Source: Azospirillum tabaci (GTDB lineage: Bacteria > Pseudomonadota > Alphaproteobacteria > Azospirillales > Azospirillaceae). Taken from it: a DNA stretch of 64,000 bases. A program made the translations under genes and the position numbers. Positions 7,655 through 16,789 of this stretch are shown one piece after another. The notes under the pieces were generated by a model, which searched no databases, was not told the origin of the DNA, and saw only the letters and a list, made by a program, of their open reading frames with translations. Where the stretch lies: assembly GCF_014596085.1 (NCBI RefSeq), contig NZ_JACCJY010000008.1, positions 62,001-126,000 of the forward strand, in the 5' to 3' direction. Positions within the stretch are counted from its first letter, which is position 1, and each line of letters opens with the position of its first letter.

Positions 7655-8131
7655 ATGGAACAGCCGATGCGGGGCAGGCAGACACGCTCCGGGAGCCGGA
7701 TGCAGATCCGTGCGCCCTATCTTGACCCGGTGCGTGTGGGGGAAACCTCGGGAAACCTGCGCTGCCGCTGCTGCGGGCGGCCCGACGGGGTGGTCGTGCG
7801 CTGCCTTCCCGACGGGCGCTGGTACGACGGGGCGGACGAGACGTGGCGCGACGGCCGCGGGCGCCGCGTGCCCTGGCCGGACGCCACCGAATACGCCGCC
7901 ACCACCGACATTCTGGTCAGCGTCGAGGCGCTGCGCATCACCCGCTCCGCCGTCGAGCGGGTCCGCCTGCTGTGCAACCGCTGCCGCCGGCTGGAGGGCG
8001 CCGTCCATGGCCGCGCCCGCGCCCGGATCAGCATCCTGCTGCGCCGGGCCATCGGCGACCTGTTCCTGGGCCGCTACGACGATCCCGCCGTCCTCACGGC
8101 GCTGGTGGACCTGTACCGCAAGGACGGCTGA
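7655..8131 (+). CDS. Unknown protein with two CxxC-type metal-binding pairs
   Basis: 158 residues. Two cysteine clusters, RCRCCGRPDG near 37-46 and LCNRCRR near 107-113, could bind zinc across an intervening acidic/aromatic segment (WYDGADETWRDGRG). A methionine at codon 16 (7700) is an alternative start. The spacing resembles HNH-type zinc frames but no HNH histidines are visible, so I do not call a nuclease. It overlaps no other real gene. Confidence 0.55.
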   Translation: MEQPMRGRQTRSGSRMQIRAPYLDPVRVGETSGNLRCRCCGRPDGVVVRCLPDGRWYDGADETWRDGRGRRVPWPDATEYAATTDILVSVEALRITRSAVERVRLLCNRCRRLEGAVHGRARARISILLRRAIGDLFLGRYDDPAVLTALVDLYRKDG

Positions 8132-8149
8132 GGCGAACCGCGCGGCGAA

Positions 8150-8455
8150 TCAGCCGGCGGTGTCCTCGGCCATCCCGCCGTCGAGCCTCGCCGCCAACTC
8201 CCGCCGCGCCAGCAGCTCCGGCGCCACCGTTGCCGCAGGGGCCGTGGTGGGCAGACGGCCATAAGCGCCGATGCCGAAGGTCCCGGCGTCGCCGACGATC
8301 CAATCCTCGGCGGGCGGCGGCGGCGGGGGCGTTTCGATCTTCCGGAACAGCGCCGCGGCGGAGGCCAGCGCGGAGGAAGCGGTGAGCGGGATCGTGGAAT
8401 TCGCGCGTTCGGTCCGGCCCTGCATGGCCAGGACTTCATCGTGAGCATCGGACAT
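8150..8455 (-). CDS. Hypothetical protein, low complexity
   Basis: 101 residues if the ATG at 8455 is used, which has a GAGGGAGAGG ribosome site just upstream; an ATG five codons earlier (8470) is less well placed. The protein has a polyproline run (about 43-49) and the segment WIVGDAGTFGIGAYGRLP. No family or membrane segment is recognised. It converges with the CxxC protein gene. Confidence 0.5.
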   Translation of the reverse strand: MSDAHDEVLAMQGRTERANSTIPLTASSALASAAALFRKIETPPPPPPAEDWIVGDAGTFGIGAYGRLPTTAPAATVAPELLARRELAARLDGGMAEDTAG

Positions 8456-8672
8456 GGGCCTCTCCCTCACCGCGTGACGAAGGGTAACGCTTGAACTGTG
8501 GCATGGAAGTCACGCTCCGTCCAATTGCACGAACGGATGAGCCGCCGCTTGGACAACAGTCCGCCCCCACCGCCGGTTCATAAGCAATTAGGAGGAATAC
8601 GGTCCGGGGGAGCCACGCAACCGTCCCGGCTGTTCTGACTGCGGCAGCGCAACGGGGAGAGACGACAGACGT

Positions 8673-9392
8673 ATGGGACGGTTCTTCCGTTGGACGGCGG
8701 CTTTGCTGCTTCTGGCCGCCATGGGCGGAGCGGCGATGGTGGGAACGGGCGCGGTGACGGTTCCACCCCGCTACGACCCCTGGGCACCGCTGGACATCGG
8801 TGATGTGCCGAACCTGTTGACCCGCCTCAAGCTGTCCCGGCTGGAGGGCGCGCCACGGCAGTGCCACGCCGTTCTGGATGCCGCGGGCTTGCGCTTCAGT
8901 CCGGTGACCGACCGACAAACCGGCGAAGGATGCGGCCTGACCGACGCGGTCCAGGTCAGCCGCTCGGCTGTGGCCTTCAACAGCGGCTTCACCGTCACCT
9001 GTCCGCTCGCCGCCGCCTGGATGCTGTTCGAGACGCACACGCTCCAGCCCGCAGCGCAGCGGCATTTCGGCCAGCGCGTGACGCGGGTGCGCCATCTGGG
9101 AAGCTACGCCTGCCGCAACGTCTACGGCCGCGCGGAGGGACGCCGCAGCGAGCACGCCACCGCCAACGCCCTCGACATCGCCGGCTTCACGCTGGCCGAC
9201 GGAACCAGCATCGCCCTGCCCGGCGACTGGACGCCGGGGGACGGGCGGACAGCCACCGGGAAGGGCGCCTTCCTGCGCGAGGTCCGCGACGGCGCCTGCG
9301 ACGTCTTCCGCGCGGTGCTGGGCCCCGACTACAACGAGGCCCACCGCGACCACTTCCACCTCGACATGGGAGCCTACCGCGTCTGCCGGTGA
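8673..9392 (+). CDS. Extensin-like C-terminal domain protein, secreted
   Basis: 239 residues. The first 29 are a membrane anchor or signal segment (LLLLAAMGGAAMVG). The rest matches the bacterial extensin-like domain: CHAVLDAAGLRF, CGLTDAVQVS, FTVTCPLAAAWMLFE, LGSYACRNVYGR, and RSEHATANALDIAGF with the HA-x-ALDI signature, ending HRDHFHLDMG. The paired His residues (EHATANALDI and RDHFHLD) resemble metal-dependent LAS peptidases, so a murein-linked activity is possible. The gene stands alone between convergent neighbours. Confidence 0.82.
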   Translation: MGRFFRWTAALLLLAAMGGAAMVGTGAVTVPPRYDPWAPLDIGDVPNLLTRLKLSRLEGAPRQCHAVLDAAGLRFSPVTDRQTGEGCGLTDAVQVSRSAVAFNSGFTVTCPLAAAWMLFETHTLQPAAQRHFGQRVTRVRHLGSYACRNVYGRAEGRRSEHATANALDIAGFTLADGTSIALPGDWTPGDGRTATGKGAFLREVRDGACDVFRAVLGPDYNEAHRDHFHLDMGAYRVCR

Positions 9393-9425
9393 GGTGGTGG
9401 CGCTTCAGGGTCTGGCGTTCAAGGG

Positions 9426-10466
9426 TCAGGCGCTGTGGTAGGCCAGCACGCCGTCCGCGCGAGTCTCGGTGCGCAGCTCCCCGCGCCCGACCATGTGGTT
9501 GAGGTGGGCCAGCGCCTCCCCGAAGGCGAAGCTCAACTGGTGCGAATCCAGCGCCCGGCGGAACAGCACCGGAACCAGCTCCTTGCAGCTCAGCGGCTTG
9601 GCACGGCAGGCCTCGGCGATCTGCGCGCAGCGGTCGGCGTGGTGGGCCTCCAGCGCGCGGGTGCGGTGGTCCAGCCCGTAGAAGGGCAGCCTGTGCCCGG
9701 ACAGGACCAGCGAGTCCGCCGCCACCTCCTCGCGGATCGCGGCCAGGGACGACAGGTAGAGCCCCAGCGGGTCGGCCTTGGGCTGCATCGCCGAGACGCT
9801 GACGTTGGGGGAAATGCGCGCGATGACCTGATCGGCGGCGAGGAACAGCCGGTCGGCGGCGCAATAGAGCATCGCCTGTTCCGGCGAATGGCCGCCGCCG
9901 GTCAGGATGCGCCAGTCGCGCCCGCCCAGCCGCATGGTCTGGCCGGGGATCATCCGCTCGAAGCTGGGGGCCAGCCCGGTCGTGCGGTTGAGGTAGCTGA
10001 GGCCGCGCTTCAGCATCTGCTGGATCTCGTCGGGCGACAGGCCCCCGGACTGGTAGAAGGCGTCCTGCGCCTCCAGCGTCTGGGGATCTCTCCCTTGTTG
10101 CAGAAGCTTGGCGTAGAAATATTCGCTCTGCGTCATGTGCAGCGGCGGGGCGAAACGCTCGTGCAGCCAACCGGCCAGCCCGACATGGTCGGGGTGGAAG
10201 TGGCTGATCACCAGCCGGACGATCGGCTTGCCGCCCAACGGGCCGCGCAGCAGCCGATCCCAGCAGTCGCGGCTGACATCGTCGCCCAGCCCGGTGTCGA
10301 ACAGCGCCCAGCCGTCCCCTTCCTCGAAAAGGTAGAGGTTGACATGGTCCAGCGCGTACGGCAGCGGCAGGCGCAGCCACAACACACCCGGCGCCACCTC
10401 CCGGACCGTTCCATTGTCCGGCGGTTCGGAAAACGGATGGCGGATGAGTTCGGCGTCGTCTTTCAC
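9426..10466 (-). CDS. MBL-fold metallo-hydrolase
   Basis: 346 residues. The beta-lactamase-fold metal site is HFHPDH near residue 89-94, with further ligands in the GGGHSPEQAM region (about 190) and the SGHRLPFYGLDHR region (about 262). N-terminal strand pair VNLYLFEEGDGWALFDTGLGDD is typical. Such proteins hydrolyse thioesters, lactones or ribonucleotides; the C-terminal helical region (about 270-346) resembles the extension of the lactamase-B-like thioesterases. Single gene; substrate unknown. Confidence 0.85.
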   Translation of the reverse strand: MKDDAELIRHPFSEPPDNGTVREVAPGVLWLRLPLPYALDHVNLYLFEEGDGWALFDTGLGDDVSRDCWDRLLRGPLGGKPIVRLVISHFHPDHVGLAGWLHERFAPPLHMTQSEYFYAKLLQQGRDPQTLEAQDAFYQSGGLSPDEIQQMLKRGLSYLNRTTGLAPSFERMIPGQTMRLGGRDWRILTGGGHSPEQAMLYCAADRLFLAADQVIARISPNVSVSAMQPKADPLGLYLSSLAAIREEVAADSLVLSGHRLPFYGLDHRTRALEAHHADRCAQIAEACRAKPLSCKELVPVLFRRALDSHQLSFAFGEALAHLNHMVGRGELRTETRADGVLAYHSA

Positions 10467-10674
10467 CCTGATGATCCTCCTGCGCTGCGGTGCCCCCGAC
10501 CTCTTGGCTACCCGTTGGTTCGTGTCCGGTCAACTATCCGTAAATAGAACATTCCGGCTATTGACACACCTTGCGTCCTGTCCCATGCCCGCTCCGCCGC
10601 GGCAGCATCGGGATTCGCGACGAATGCGCCGCACGCCGGTTAACGAAAGGGCATTGCCAAAGGAGAATACCCGG

Positions 10675-10863
10675 ATGACCACCGCAACGTTCAGGATCAT
10701 CCGCCACGCCGACGGGCCGGTTTTCTTTGATGACCGGACGATCACACTCGCGGAGGCGCAGATCATCATCAACGACGCCATCGCGCGTGGTGACCTGGAG
10801 GTCGGATCCTTCCTGCGCATCGACGACGAGGAACTGGTGATCGAACGGGAGGTTGCGGGGTAG
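10675..10863 (+). CDS. Small conserved-looking protein of 62 residues
   Basis: ATG 10675 is preceded by AGGAG at 10661-10665. The protein is compact and acidic with a mixed alpha/beta pattern (TFRIIRHADGPVFFDD, then AEAQIIINDAIARGDLEVG). No cysteine, membrane segment or known motif. Codon use fits the window. It ends 36 bases before the stop codon of putA on the opposite strand. Confidence 0.58.
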   Translation: MTTATFRIIRHADGPVFFDDRTITLAEAQIIINDAIARGDLEVGSFLRIDDEELVIEREVAG

Positions 10864-10898
10864 ACGGCGCACCGCCCACCCCGACCCGTTCGTCACTG

Positions 10899-13800
10899 TC
10901 AGCTCATCGCGACGAGGCTGGCGTTGCCGCCGGCCGCCGCGGTGTTGACGCTGATCGACCGCTCGTTCAGCAGCAGGTCGAGGTCGTAGCCCTCGCCCCG
11001 TCCCGCCGCCAGCGCCTCGGCGGTCGCCGCCTGCACCAGCAGGATCGGGCCGGGAAGCTCCGCGACGCGCCGGTTGACGGCGGTCACGCGCTCGCGGTCG
11101 CCTTCCACCAGAACCGCGGCGAGCGGCCCGACGTCGCGCCAATCCGCCGTGGTCCGCACCCGCGCGGCCAACGCCGGGGGCAGGCCGCGCAGCAGCTCGG
11201 CCAAGTCCGGCGGGGCGTCCACCGCGGCGCTGTTGCCCGTCGCCAGGACCGCGCCGAGCTGGAGCAGCAGGCCCGTCCGCGTCTGCGGCAGCAGCAGGAC
11301 GCGGCCCCGCCCGTGCAGCTCATAGAGGTTGCGCTCGCCCACCGGGCCGTTCAGCTCCGCGCTGCCACCGATGGCGCTGCGCGCCGCATAGCCGGCGCAG
11401 CGCGACGCCTCCGCCGTGAAGCCCTTGGCGCGCAGCCACTCGCCGTAGGTCTGCCCCGCCGCGCGCGCCGCGTCCGGCCCGCGGAACTCCAGCCAGCCCT
11501 TGGGGCGGCGGCTCAGCAGCCGGGAGAGGTAGAGCGGGCCGCCCGCCTTGGGGCCGGTGCCCGACAGGCCGTGACCGCCGAAGGGCTGCACCCCGACCAC
11601 CGCGCCGATGGTGTTGCGGTTGACATAGACGTTGCCGGCGCCGATCCGCTCGGTGACCCGCTCGATGGTGGCGTCGATGCGGGTGTGCAGGCCGAAGGTC
11701 AGGCCGTAGCCGGTCGCGTTGATGGAGTCGACCAGGGCGTCCAGATCGTCGCGGTGGAAACGGACGACGTGCAGGACCGGGCCGAAGACCTCCCGCTCAA
11801 GCTCATGGATGCCGCCGATCTCGATCACGGTCGGGGCGACGAAGGTGCCCTCCGCCGTTTCGGCGGGCAGCGGCAGGAACTCCACATTGCGGCCCTTGGC
11901 GCGCATCGCCTCGATGTGGCCGGCGATGGTGGCGCGGGCCTCCTCGCTGATGACCGGACCGACATCGACGGCCAGCCGGTCCGGGTTGCCGATGCGCAGC
12001 TCCCGCATGGCGCCCTTCAGCATGGCGAGCGTGCGGTCGGCCACGTCCTCCTGCAGGCAGAGGATGCGCAGGGCGGAGCAGCGCTGCCCGGCGCTGTCGA
12101 AGGCGGAGGCGATCACGTCGCCGACCACCTGCTCGGCCAGGGCGGAGCTGTCCACGATCATGGCGTTCTGGCCGCCGGTCTCGGCGATCAGCGGAATCGG
12201 CGCGCCGTCCGGCAGCAGGCGTCCGGCGAGCTGGCGCTGGATCAGCCGCGCCACCTCGGTGGAGCCGGTGAACATCACGCCGCGCACCGCCTCGTTCCCG
12301 ACCAGGGCGGCGCCGACCTCCCCCGCGCCGGGCAGAAGCTGGAGCGCGCCGGCGGGGATGCCCGCCGCGTGGAGGATGCGCACGGCCTCGGCGGCGATCA
12401 GCGGGGTTTCCTCGGCCGGCTTCGCCAGCACTGGGTTGCCGGCGGCCAGAGCCGCGGCGATCTGGCCGGAGAAGATGGCCAGCGGGAAGTTCCACGGGCT
12501 GATGCAGACCACCGGCCCCAACGGGCGGTGGGTGGCGTTGTCGAAACGGTCGCGTGCCTGCGCCCCGTAATAGCGCAGGAAGTCGATGGCCTCCCGCACC
12601 TCGGCGATGGCGTTGGGCAGCGACTTGCCGGCCTCGCGGACGATCAGGCCGAGCAGGGTCGGCATCCGCTCCTGCATCGTGTCGGCGGCGCGGAACAGGC
12701 AGGCGGCGCGCTCCTCCGGCGGGGTGGCGGCCCAGGCGGACGCCGCCGCGACGGCGTGGCCGAAGGCCTCCGCCACCAGGGCCTCGCTCGCCTCGGTCAC
12801 TGTACCCACCACGTCGCGGCGGTCGGCCGGGTTGCGCACCGGCTGGGCCTGCCCCGCCCGTTCGCCGTCCGCCAGCAGCGGCGCGGCGGTCCAGGTCATG
12901 TCGGCGCTGGCCGACAGGGCGGCGGACAGGCGGTCCAGCTCCGTCTCGTCGGACAGGTCGATGCCGGCGGAGTTGGCCCGCTCCGGCGCGTAGAGGTTCC
13001 GCGGCAGGGCGATCAGCGCGTGCGGCGCGCCCAGCGGGGCGATGGCCTTGGCGACCGACACCGGATCGGCGACCAGTTCGTCGACGGGGACCGCCGGGTC
13101 GGCGATGCGGTTGACGAAGGAGCTGTTGGCCCCGTTCTCCAGCAGGCGGCGGACCAGATAGGCCAGCAGCGTCTCGTGCGTGCCGACCGGCGCGTAGATG
13201 CGGCAGGGCCGCTTCAGCGGGCCGACGACCTCCTTGTAAAGCGGCTCGCCCATGCCGTGCAGGCACTGGAACTCGTATTTGCCGACCTGGAAGTCGCTGC
13301 CGGCCATCTCATAGATGGTGGCGAGCGTCTGGGCGTTGTGCGTGGCGAACTGCGGGAACACCGCGTCGGGGGCGGCCAGCAGCTTGCGGGCGCAGGCGAC
13401 GTAGGAGACGTCGGTGTAGACCTTGCGCGTGTAGACCGGGAAGTCGGGCAGCCCGTCGAGCTGGGCGCGCTTGATCTCGCTGTCCCAATAGGCGCCCTTG
13501 ACCAGCCGGATCATCAGCCGATGGCCGCTGCGCCGCGCCAGATCGACCAGGAAGTCGATGACGTAGGGGCAGCGCTTGCCGTAGGCCTGGACGACGAAGC
13601 CGATGCCGTTCCAGCCCGCCAGATCCGGATCGAAGCACAGCGATTCCATCAGGTCGAGCGACAGCTCCAGCCGGTCGGCCTCCTCGGCGTCGATGTTCAG
13701 GCCGATGTCGTAGCCCTTGGCGAGCAGCGCCAGCGCCTTCACGCGCGGCAGCAGCTCGTCCATCACCCGGTCGGCCTGGGCGCGGGAATAGCGCGGGTGG

Positions 13801-14627
13801 ATCGCCGACAGCTTGATCGAGATGCCCGGCCCCTCATAGACGCCACGCCCCGCCGACGCCTTGCCGATGGCGTGGATGGCGTTCTCGTAGTCGGCGTAGT
13901 AGCGCGCGGCGTCCTCCGCCGTCAGCGCCGCCTCGCCCAGCATGTCGTATGAGTAGCGGAAGCCCTCGGCCTCCATCGGGCGGGCGTTGGTCAGCGCCTC
14001 CTGGATGGTCTGGCCGGTGACGAACTGCTCGCCCATCATGCGCATGGCGAAATCGACGCCGCGGCGGATCAGCGGCTCGCCGCCGCGTGCGATCAGGCGC
14101 GTCAGGGCGGAGGACAGCGCCTGCTCCCCCCCCGCCGAGGTCAGCTTGCCGGTGATCAGCAGGCCCCAGGTGGCGGCGTTGACGAACATCGAGCCGCCCT
14201 TGCCGAGATGCGCCTGCCAGTCGCCCCCGGCGATCTTGTCGCGGATCAGCGCGTCGCGCGTGGCGTGGTCGGGGATGCGCAGCAGCGCCTCCGCCAGGCA
14301 CATCAGCGCCATGCCCTCCTGGCTGGACAGGCTGTATTCGTGGATCAGCCCTTCGACGCCGCGGCCCCGCGGCTTGGCGCGCAGGGCGGTGATCAGCTTG
14401 CGGGCGGTGGATGCCGCCGCGGTGACGATGCCGGGCGGCAGCGACGCCTGTTCGAACAGGAAGGGCAGGCACTCCGGCTCGGGCCGGCGATAGGCGGCGG
14501 TGATCGCCGCGCGCAGGTCGGTCGCCGGGCGGATGGGCGGAGCGAAGTCCGCGAACGGGGCCGCGCGGCCAGAGGCGGCGGACGGGGTAACGGTCCGGGT
14601 GGCGGTCGGGTTGGTCATGCTGTTCAT
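10899..14627 (-). CDS. putA: Bifunctional proline dehydrogenase / P5C dehydrogenase
   Basis: 1,242 residues oxidising proline to glutamate in two steps (FAD-dependent proline dehydrogenase, then NAD-dependent delta-1-pyrroline-5-carboxylate dehydrogenase). The proline dehydrogenase barrel is about 170-480 (GPGISIKLSAIHPRY, LMIRLVKGAYWD, ATHNAQTLA). The aldehyde dehydrogenase half is about 580-1030 with CISPWNFPLAIF, ETGGQNAMIVD, catalytic Cys850 in AGQRCSALR and a C-terminal homology domain to 1,240. The first 60 residues lack a ribbon-helix-helix domain, so this PutA does not bind DNA itself; the Lrp-type gene at 15734 is the likely regulator. It is followed upstream by proC in the same direction, 68 bases apart. 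Confidence 0.97.
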   Translation of the reverse strand: MNSMTNPTATRTVTPSAASGRAAPFADFAPPIRPATDLRAAITAAYRRPEPECLPFLFEQASLPPGIVTAAASTARKLITALRAKPRGRGVEGLIHEYSLSSQEGMALMCLAEALLRIPDHATRDALIRDKIAGGDWQAHLGKGGSMFVNAATWGLLITGKLTSAGGEQALSSALTRLIARGGEPLIRRGVDFAMRMMGEQFVTGQTIQEALTNARPMEAEGFRYSYDMLGEAALTAEDAARYYADYENAIHAIGKASAGRGVYEGPGISIKLSAIHPRYSRAQADRVMDELLPRVKALALLAKGYDIGLNIDAEEADRLELSLDLMESLCFDPDLAGWNGIGFVVQAYGKRCPYVIDFLVDLARRSGHRLMIRLVKGAYWDSEIKRAQLDGLPDFPVYTRKVYTDVSYVACARKLLAAPDAVFPQFATHNAQTLATIYEMAGSDFQVGKYEFQCLHGMGEPLYKEVVGPLKRPCRIYAPVGTHETLLAYLVRRLLENGANSSFVNRIADPAVPVDELVADPVSVAKAIAPLGAPHALIALPRNLYAPERANSAGIDLSDETELDRLSAALSASADMTWTAAPLLADGERAGQAQPVRNPADRRDVVGTVTEASEALVAEAFGHAVAAASAWAATPPEERAACLFRAADTMQERMPTLLGLIVREAGKSLPNAIAEVREAIDFLRYYGAQARDRFDNATHRPLGPVVCISPWNFPLAIFSGQIAAALAAGNPVLAKPAEETPLIAAEAVRILHAAGIPAGALQLLPGAGEVGAALVGNEAVRGVMFTGSTEVARLIQRQLAGRLLPDGAPIPLIAETGGQNAMIVDSSALAEQVVGDVIASAFDSAGQRCSALRILCLQEDVADRTLAMLKGAMRELRIGNPDRLAVDVGPVISEEARATIAGHIEAMRAKGRNVEFLPLPAETAEGTFVAPTVIEIGGIHELEREVFGPVLHVVRFHRDDLDALVDSINATGYGLTFGLHTRIDATIERVTERIGAGNVYVNRNTIGAVVGVQPFGGHGLSGTGPKAGGPLYLSRLLSRRPKGWLEFRGPDAARAAGQTYGEWLRAKGFTAEASRCAGYAARSAIGGSAELNGPVGERNLYELHGRGRVLLLPQTRTGLLLQLGAVLATGNSAAVDAPPDLAELLRGLPPALAARVRTTADWRDVGPLAAVLVEGDRERVTAVNRRVAELPGPILLVQAATAEALAAGRGEGYDLDLLLNERSISVNTAAAGGNASLVAMS

Positions 14628-14695
14628 CGGTGTCGTCCGCTCGAATCCGCAGGCCGGGGGCGAGCCGGTCCCTGATGGTGAAAGGGGGATGCTTT

Positions 14696-15586
14696 TCAGG
14701 CTTTCGGGCCGGTTCCGCCCAGTTCGGCGGCACGCTGGGCCGCCGCGCGCAGGGTCGCGTTCAACAGATTCTGGAGGTGGTCATCGGCCATCAGCTTGGA
14801 AAGACCCGCCGCCGTGGTCCCGCCGGGGGAGGTCACGCCGGCCCGCAGCTCCGCCGCCGGCTGGCCGGTGGCGCCCATCAGCGCCCCCGCCCCCTCGACC
14901 GTGGCGCGGGCCAGCCGTTCGGAAACGTCGGCGGGCAGCCCCACCTCCACTCCGGCACGGGTCAGGCACTCCACGAGATAGAAGACATAGGCGGGGCCGG
15001 AGCCGGACAGCGCCGTGGCGGCATCGACCAGCGCCTCGTCGGCCAGCCATTCCAGGCTCCCGACGGCGGTCAGCAGGGAGGCGGCGCGCTCCTTGCGATC
15101 CGCAGGACACCCCGCCTCGGCCACCGCGACGGTGGCGCCGCGCCCAACCGCCGCCGGAAGGTTCGGCATCGCCCGCACCACGCTGCCCGCCGCCGGGAAC
15201 AGGCGGCGCAGGTCGGCCAGCGTCTTGCCCGCCATGATCGACAGCACCAGCGTGTGCGGCGCCAGCATCGCCTGCACGCCCGTCGCGGCGCTCTCCACCA
15301 TCTGCGGCTTGACCGCGACCACGAGGGTATCGACCGCGGCGCCGTCCGCCGGGTTCAGCCGAACGCCGGTCCGGGCGGACAGTTCAACCAAGTCCGGCGC
15401 GGGGCTGGGATCGGCGACCGAGATGGCGGAGGCCGGCACGCCCTGCGCCAGCCAGCCGCGCAGCATGGCGCCGCCCATGCGTCCGGCACCCAGCAGAAGG
15501 ATCGTGCCGCCACCCGGCGCCGATCCGGCACCATCCGCGGCATTGGAGCCATTGTCGAAGGTCACGGTGTCTCTCACCCGATCCAA
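14696..15586 (-). CDS. proC: Pyrroline-5-carboxylate reductase
   Basis: 296 residues if started at the TTG codon 15586; a GTG at 15565 is another candidate. The Rossmann motif LLLGAGRMGGAML is at about 30-42, and the family signature GSGPAYVFYLVECL with TSPGGTTAAGL lies near 195-270. The enzyme reduces P5C to proline with NAD(P)H, the reverse of the first PutA product step. Its presence beside putA suggests balanced proline cycling under one regulator. ALVDAATALSGSGPA is the conserved substrate-binding loop. Confidence 0.92.
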   Translation of the reverse strand: MDRVRDTVTFDNGSNAADGAGSAPGGGTILLLGAGRMGGAMLRGWLAQGVPASAISVADPSPAPDLVELSARTGVRLNPADGAAVDTLVVAVKPQMVESAATGVQAMLAPHTLVLSIMAGKTLADLRRLFPAAGSVVRAMPNLPAAVGRGATVAVAEAGCPADRKERAASLLTAVGSLEWLADEALVDAATALSGSGPAYVFYLVECLTRAGVEVGLPADVSERLARATVEGAGALMGATGQPAAELRAGVTSPGGTTAAGLSKLMADDHLQNLLNATLRAAAQRAAELGGTGPKA

Positions 15587-15733
15587 TTCGTCTTCTCAAG
15601 GCCGCCGTGTTCGCTTTGTTTTGCTTGTTCCACTGCGGCATCCGCAGACTATCGCGGAGTTCGCCGTACCTCCACGGTTGTTTTTGCCTTCAGGCCGCGA
15701 TATCAACGGTCAGAGGCGGCATGGAGCGCGAAA

Positions 15734-16195
15734 ATGACGGAGCTTGACCGGACCGACCGGCGCATCCTGGCGATTTTGCAGATGGACGGGCGGATTTCCG
15801 CCGTGGATCTGGCGGAGCGGGTCGGCCTGTCGCCCACCACAGCCGGCGAGCGGATGCGGCGGTTGCTGAAGGATGGCTATGTGACGGGATTCACGGCGCG
15901 GCTCGATCCGCACCGGCTGGGTTTCGGGCTGATGGTGTTCGTCGAGGTGCTGCTCGACAAGACAACGCCCGACGTGTTCGACCGCTTCGCCCAGGCCATC
16001 CGCCACGCGCCGGAGGTTCTGGAGTGCCACATGGTGGCCGGCGGGTTCGATTATCTGGTGAAGACGCGGGTGGCCGACATGGCGGCCTACCGACGCTTCC
16101 TGGGGGATGTGCTGCTGTCGCTGCCCGGCGTCCGGGAAACCCGCACCTACGCGGTGATGGAGGAGGTCAAGAACGACGGCCCCCTCCCCCTTTGA
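15734..16195 (+). CDS. Lrp/AsnC-family regulator, probably PutR-like
   Basis: 153 residues from ATG 15734. The N-terminal winged helix is typical (LDRTDRRILAILQMDGRISAVDLAERVGLSPTT) and the C-terminal RAM domain spans about 65-145. The gene is divergent from proC-putA across 147 bases, the arrangement of PutR regulators that activate putA in alphaproteobacteria in response to proline. The proline link is inferred from position. No operator could be read with confidence in the intergenic stretch. Confidence 0.88.
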   Translation: MTELDRTDRRILAILQMDGRISAVDLAERVGLSPTTAGERMRRLLKDGYVTGFTARLDPHRLGFGLMVFVEVLLDKTTPDVFDRFAQAIRHAPEVLECHMVAGGFDYLVKTRVADMAAYRRFLGDVLLSLPGVRETRTYAVMEEVKNDGPLPL

Positions 16196-16213
16196 TTCAA
16201 AGGCGATGTCCGG

Positions 16214-16360
16214 TCACGACGCCCGGACGGGGGTCATCGGACGGCGCGGCGGAATGACGGCCCGCACGGTGGCGTGCAGCGTGGCCAAGCCCAACACCGA
16301 CAGCGCCGTCAGGAAGCCGGTCAGCAGAAGCGCCAGCACCAGAAAGACCATCGTCTCCAT
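16214..16360 (-). CDS. Single-span membrane protein of 48 residues behind an FNR-like box
   Basis: ATG 16360 has an excellent GGAGG ribosome site (16367-16371) at 6 bases. The protein is one hydrophobic helix (about 4-28, rich in Leu/Val) with a short Arg/Pro-rich tail (RRPMTPVRAS). An ATG at 16365 in another frame opens a short ORF that stops quickly. The upstream perfect dyad at 16416-16431 has the form of an FNR/CRP-family site and lies at the distance of a class II activator position if transcription starts near 16383. Family unknown. Confidence 0.55.
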   Translation of the reverse strand: METMVFLVLALLLTGFLTALSVLGLATLHATVRAVIPPRRPMTPVRAS

Positions 16361-16371
16361 GTCATACCTCC

Positions 16372-16789
16372 TTGCAAAGCATGCAGGGAGGCTACGCCCG
16401 GACCGGCTCCGGCGGATTGACCCGAGTCAATGGACGGTCTGATTCCGTAACCATCCCCTTTTTTGTCCGCATCATCGCCATTGCTGGCTGCGCACCGCTC
16501 GCCTCGGTCCCGCCGCTGCGGTGGGTGGCGCTGAAGCTTGTCCCAACGGTTGCAACGCCAGATCATCGCGCCACCGGGGCGCATCGGCATCACTGTGACT
16601 GAGATATCACACATTTGAGATTTATTATCCTAAAATCGTCCCATTTAAGGCCACAGCGAAGCGGATAGTCTTAAGGGGTAAGCCAAAAGGCAAAAGCGCT
16701 AACCGAAAGGATGGGGACGCACCGACCGCGTGCCGGCCCCGCTGGCCACCAACCGCGGTGGCGTCCTCACAAGGAAGAGAGTGCAGACC
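16372..16789. other. Long intergenic stretch upstream of the exopolysaccharide island
   Basis: About 418 bases with no gene I can support. It holds the FNR-like dyad (16416-16431) and an unusually A/T-rich segment at 16600-16660 (TTTGAGATTTATTATCC) that is a good candidate promoter for the beta-helix gene at 16790. The rest is ordinary GC-rich DNA. Confidence 0.5.
16416..16431. promoter_or_regulatory. FNR/CRP-family-like palindrome
   Basis: The sequence ATTGACCCGAGTCAAT is a perfect 6-4-6 dyad and fits the TTGA-N6-TCAA frame of FNR/FixK/DNR-type regulators. Its centre is 63 bases before the ATG of the 48-residue membrane protein (minus strand) and 367 bases before the beta-helix gene. It could serve the short gene, the long one, or neither; the spacing favours the short one. 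Confidence 0.5.

Noticed and set aside
11313..13952. An 879-codon open frame opposite putA
   Set aside because: It mirrors the PutA coding frame, has GC-rich shadow composition (Arg/Gly/Gln-rich) and no family motif.
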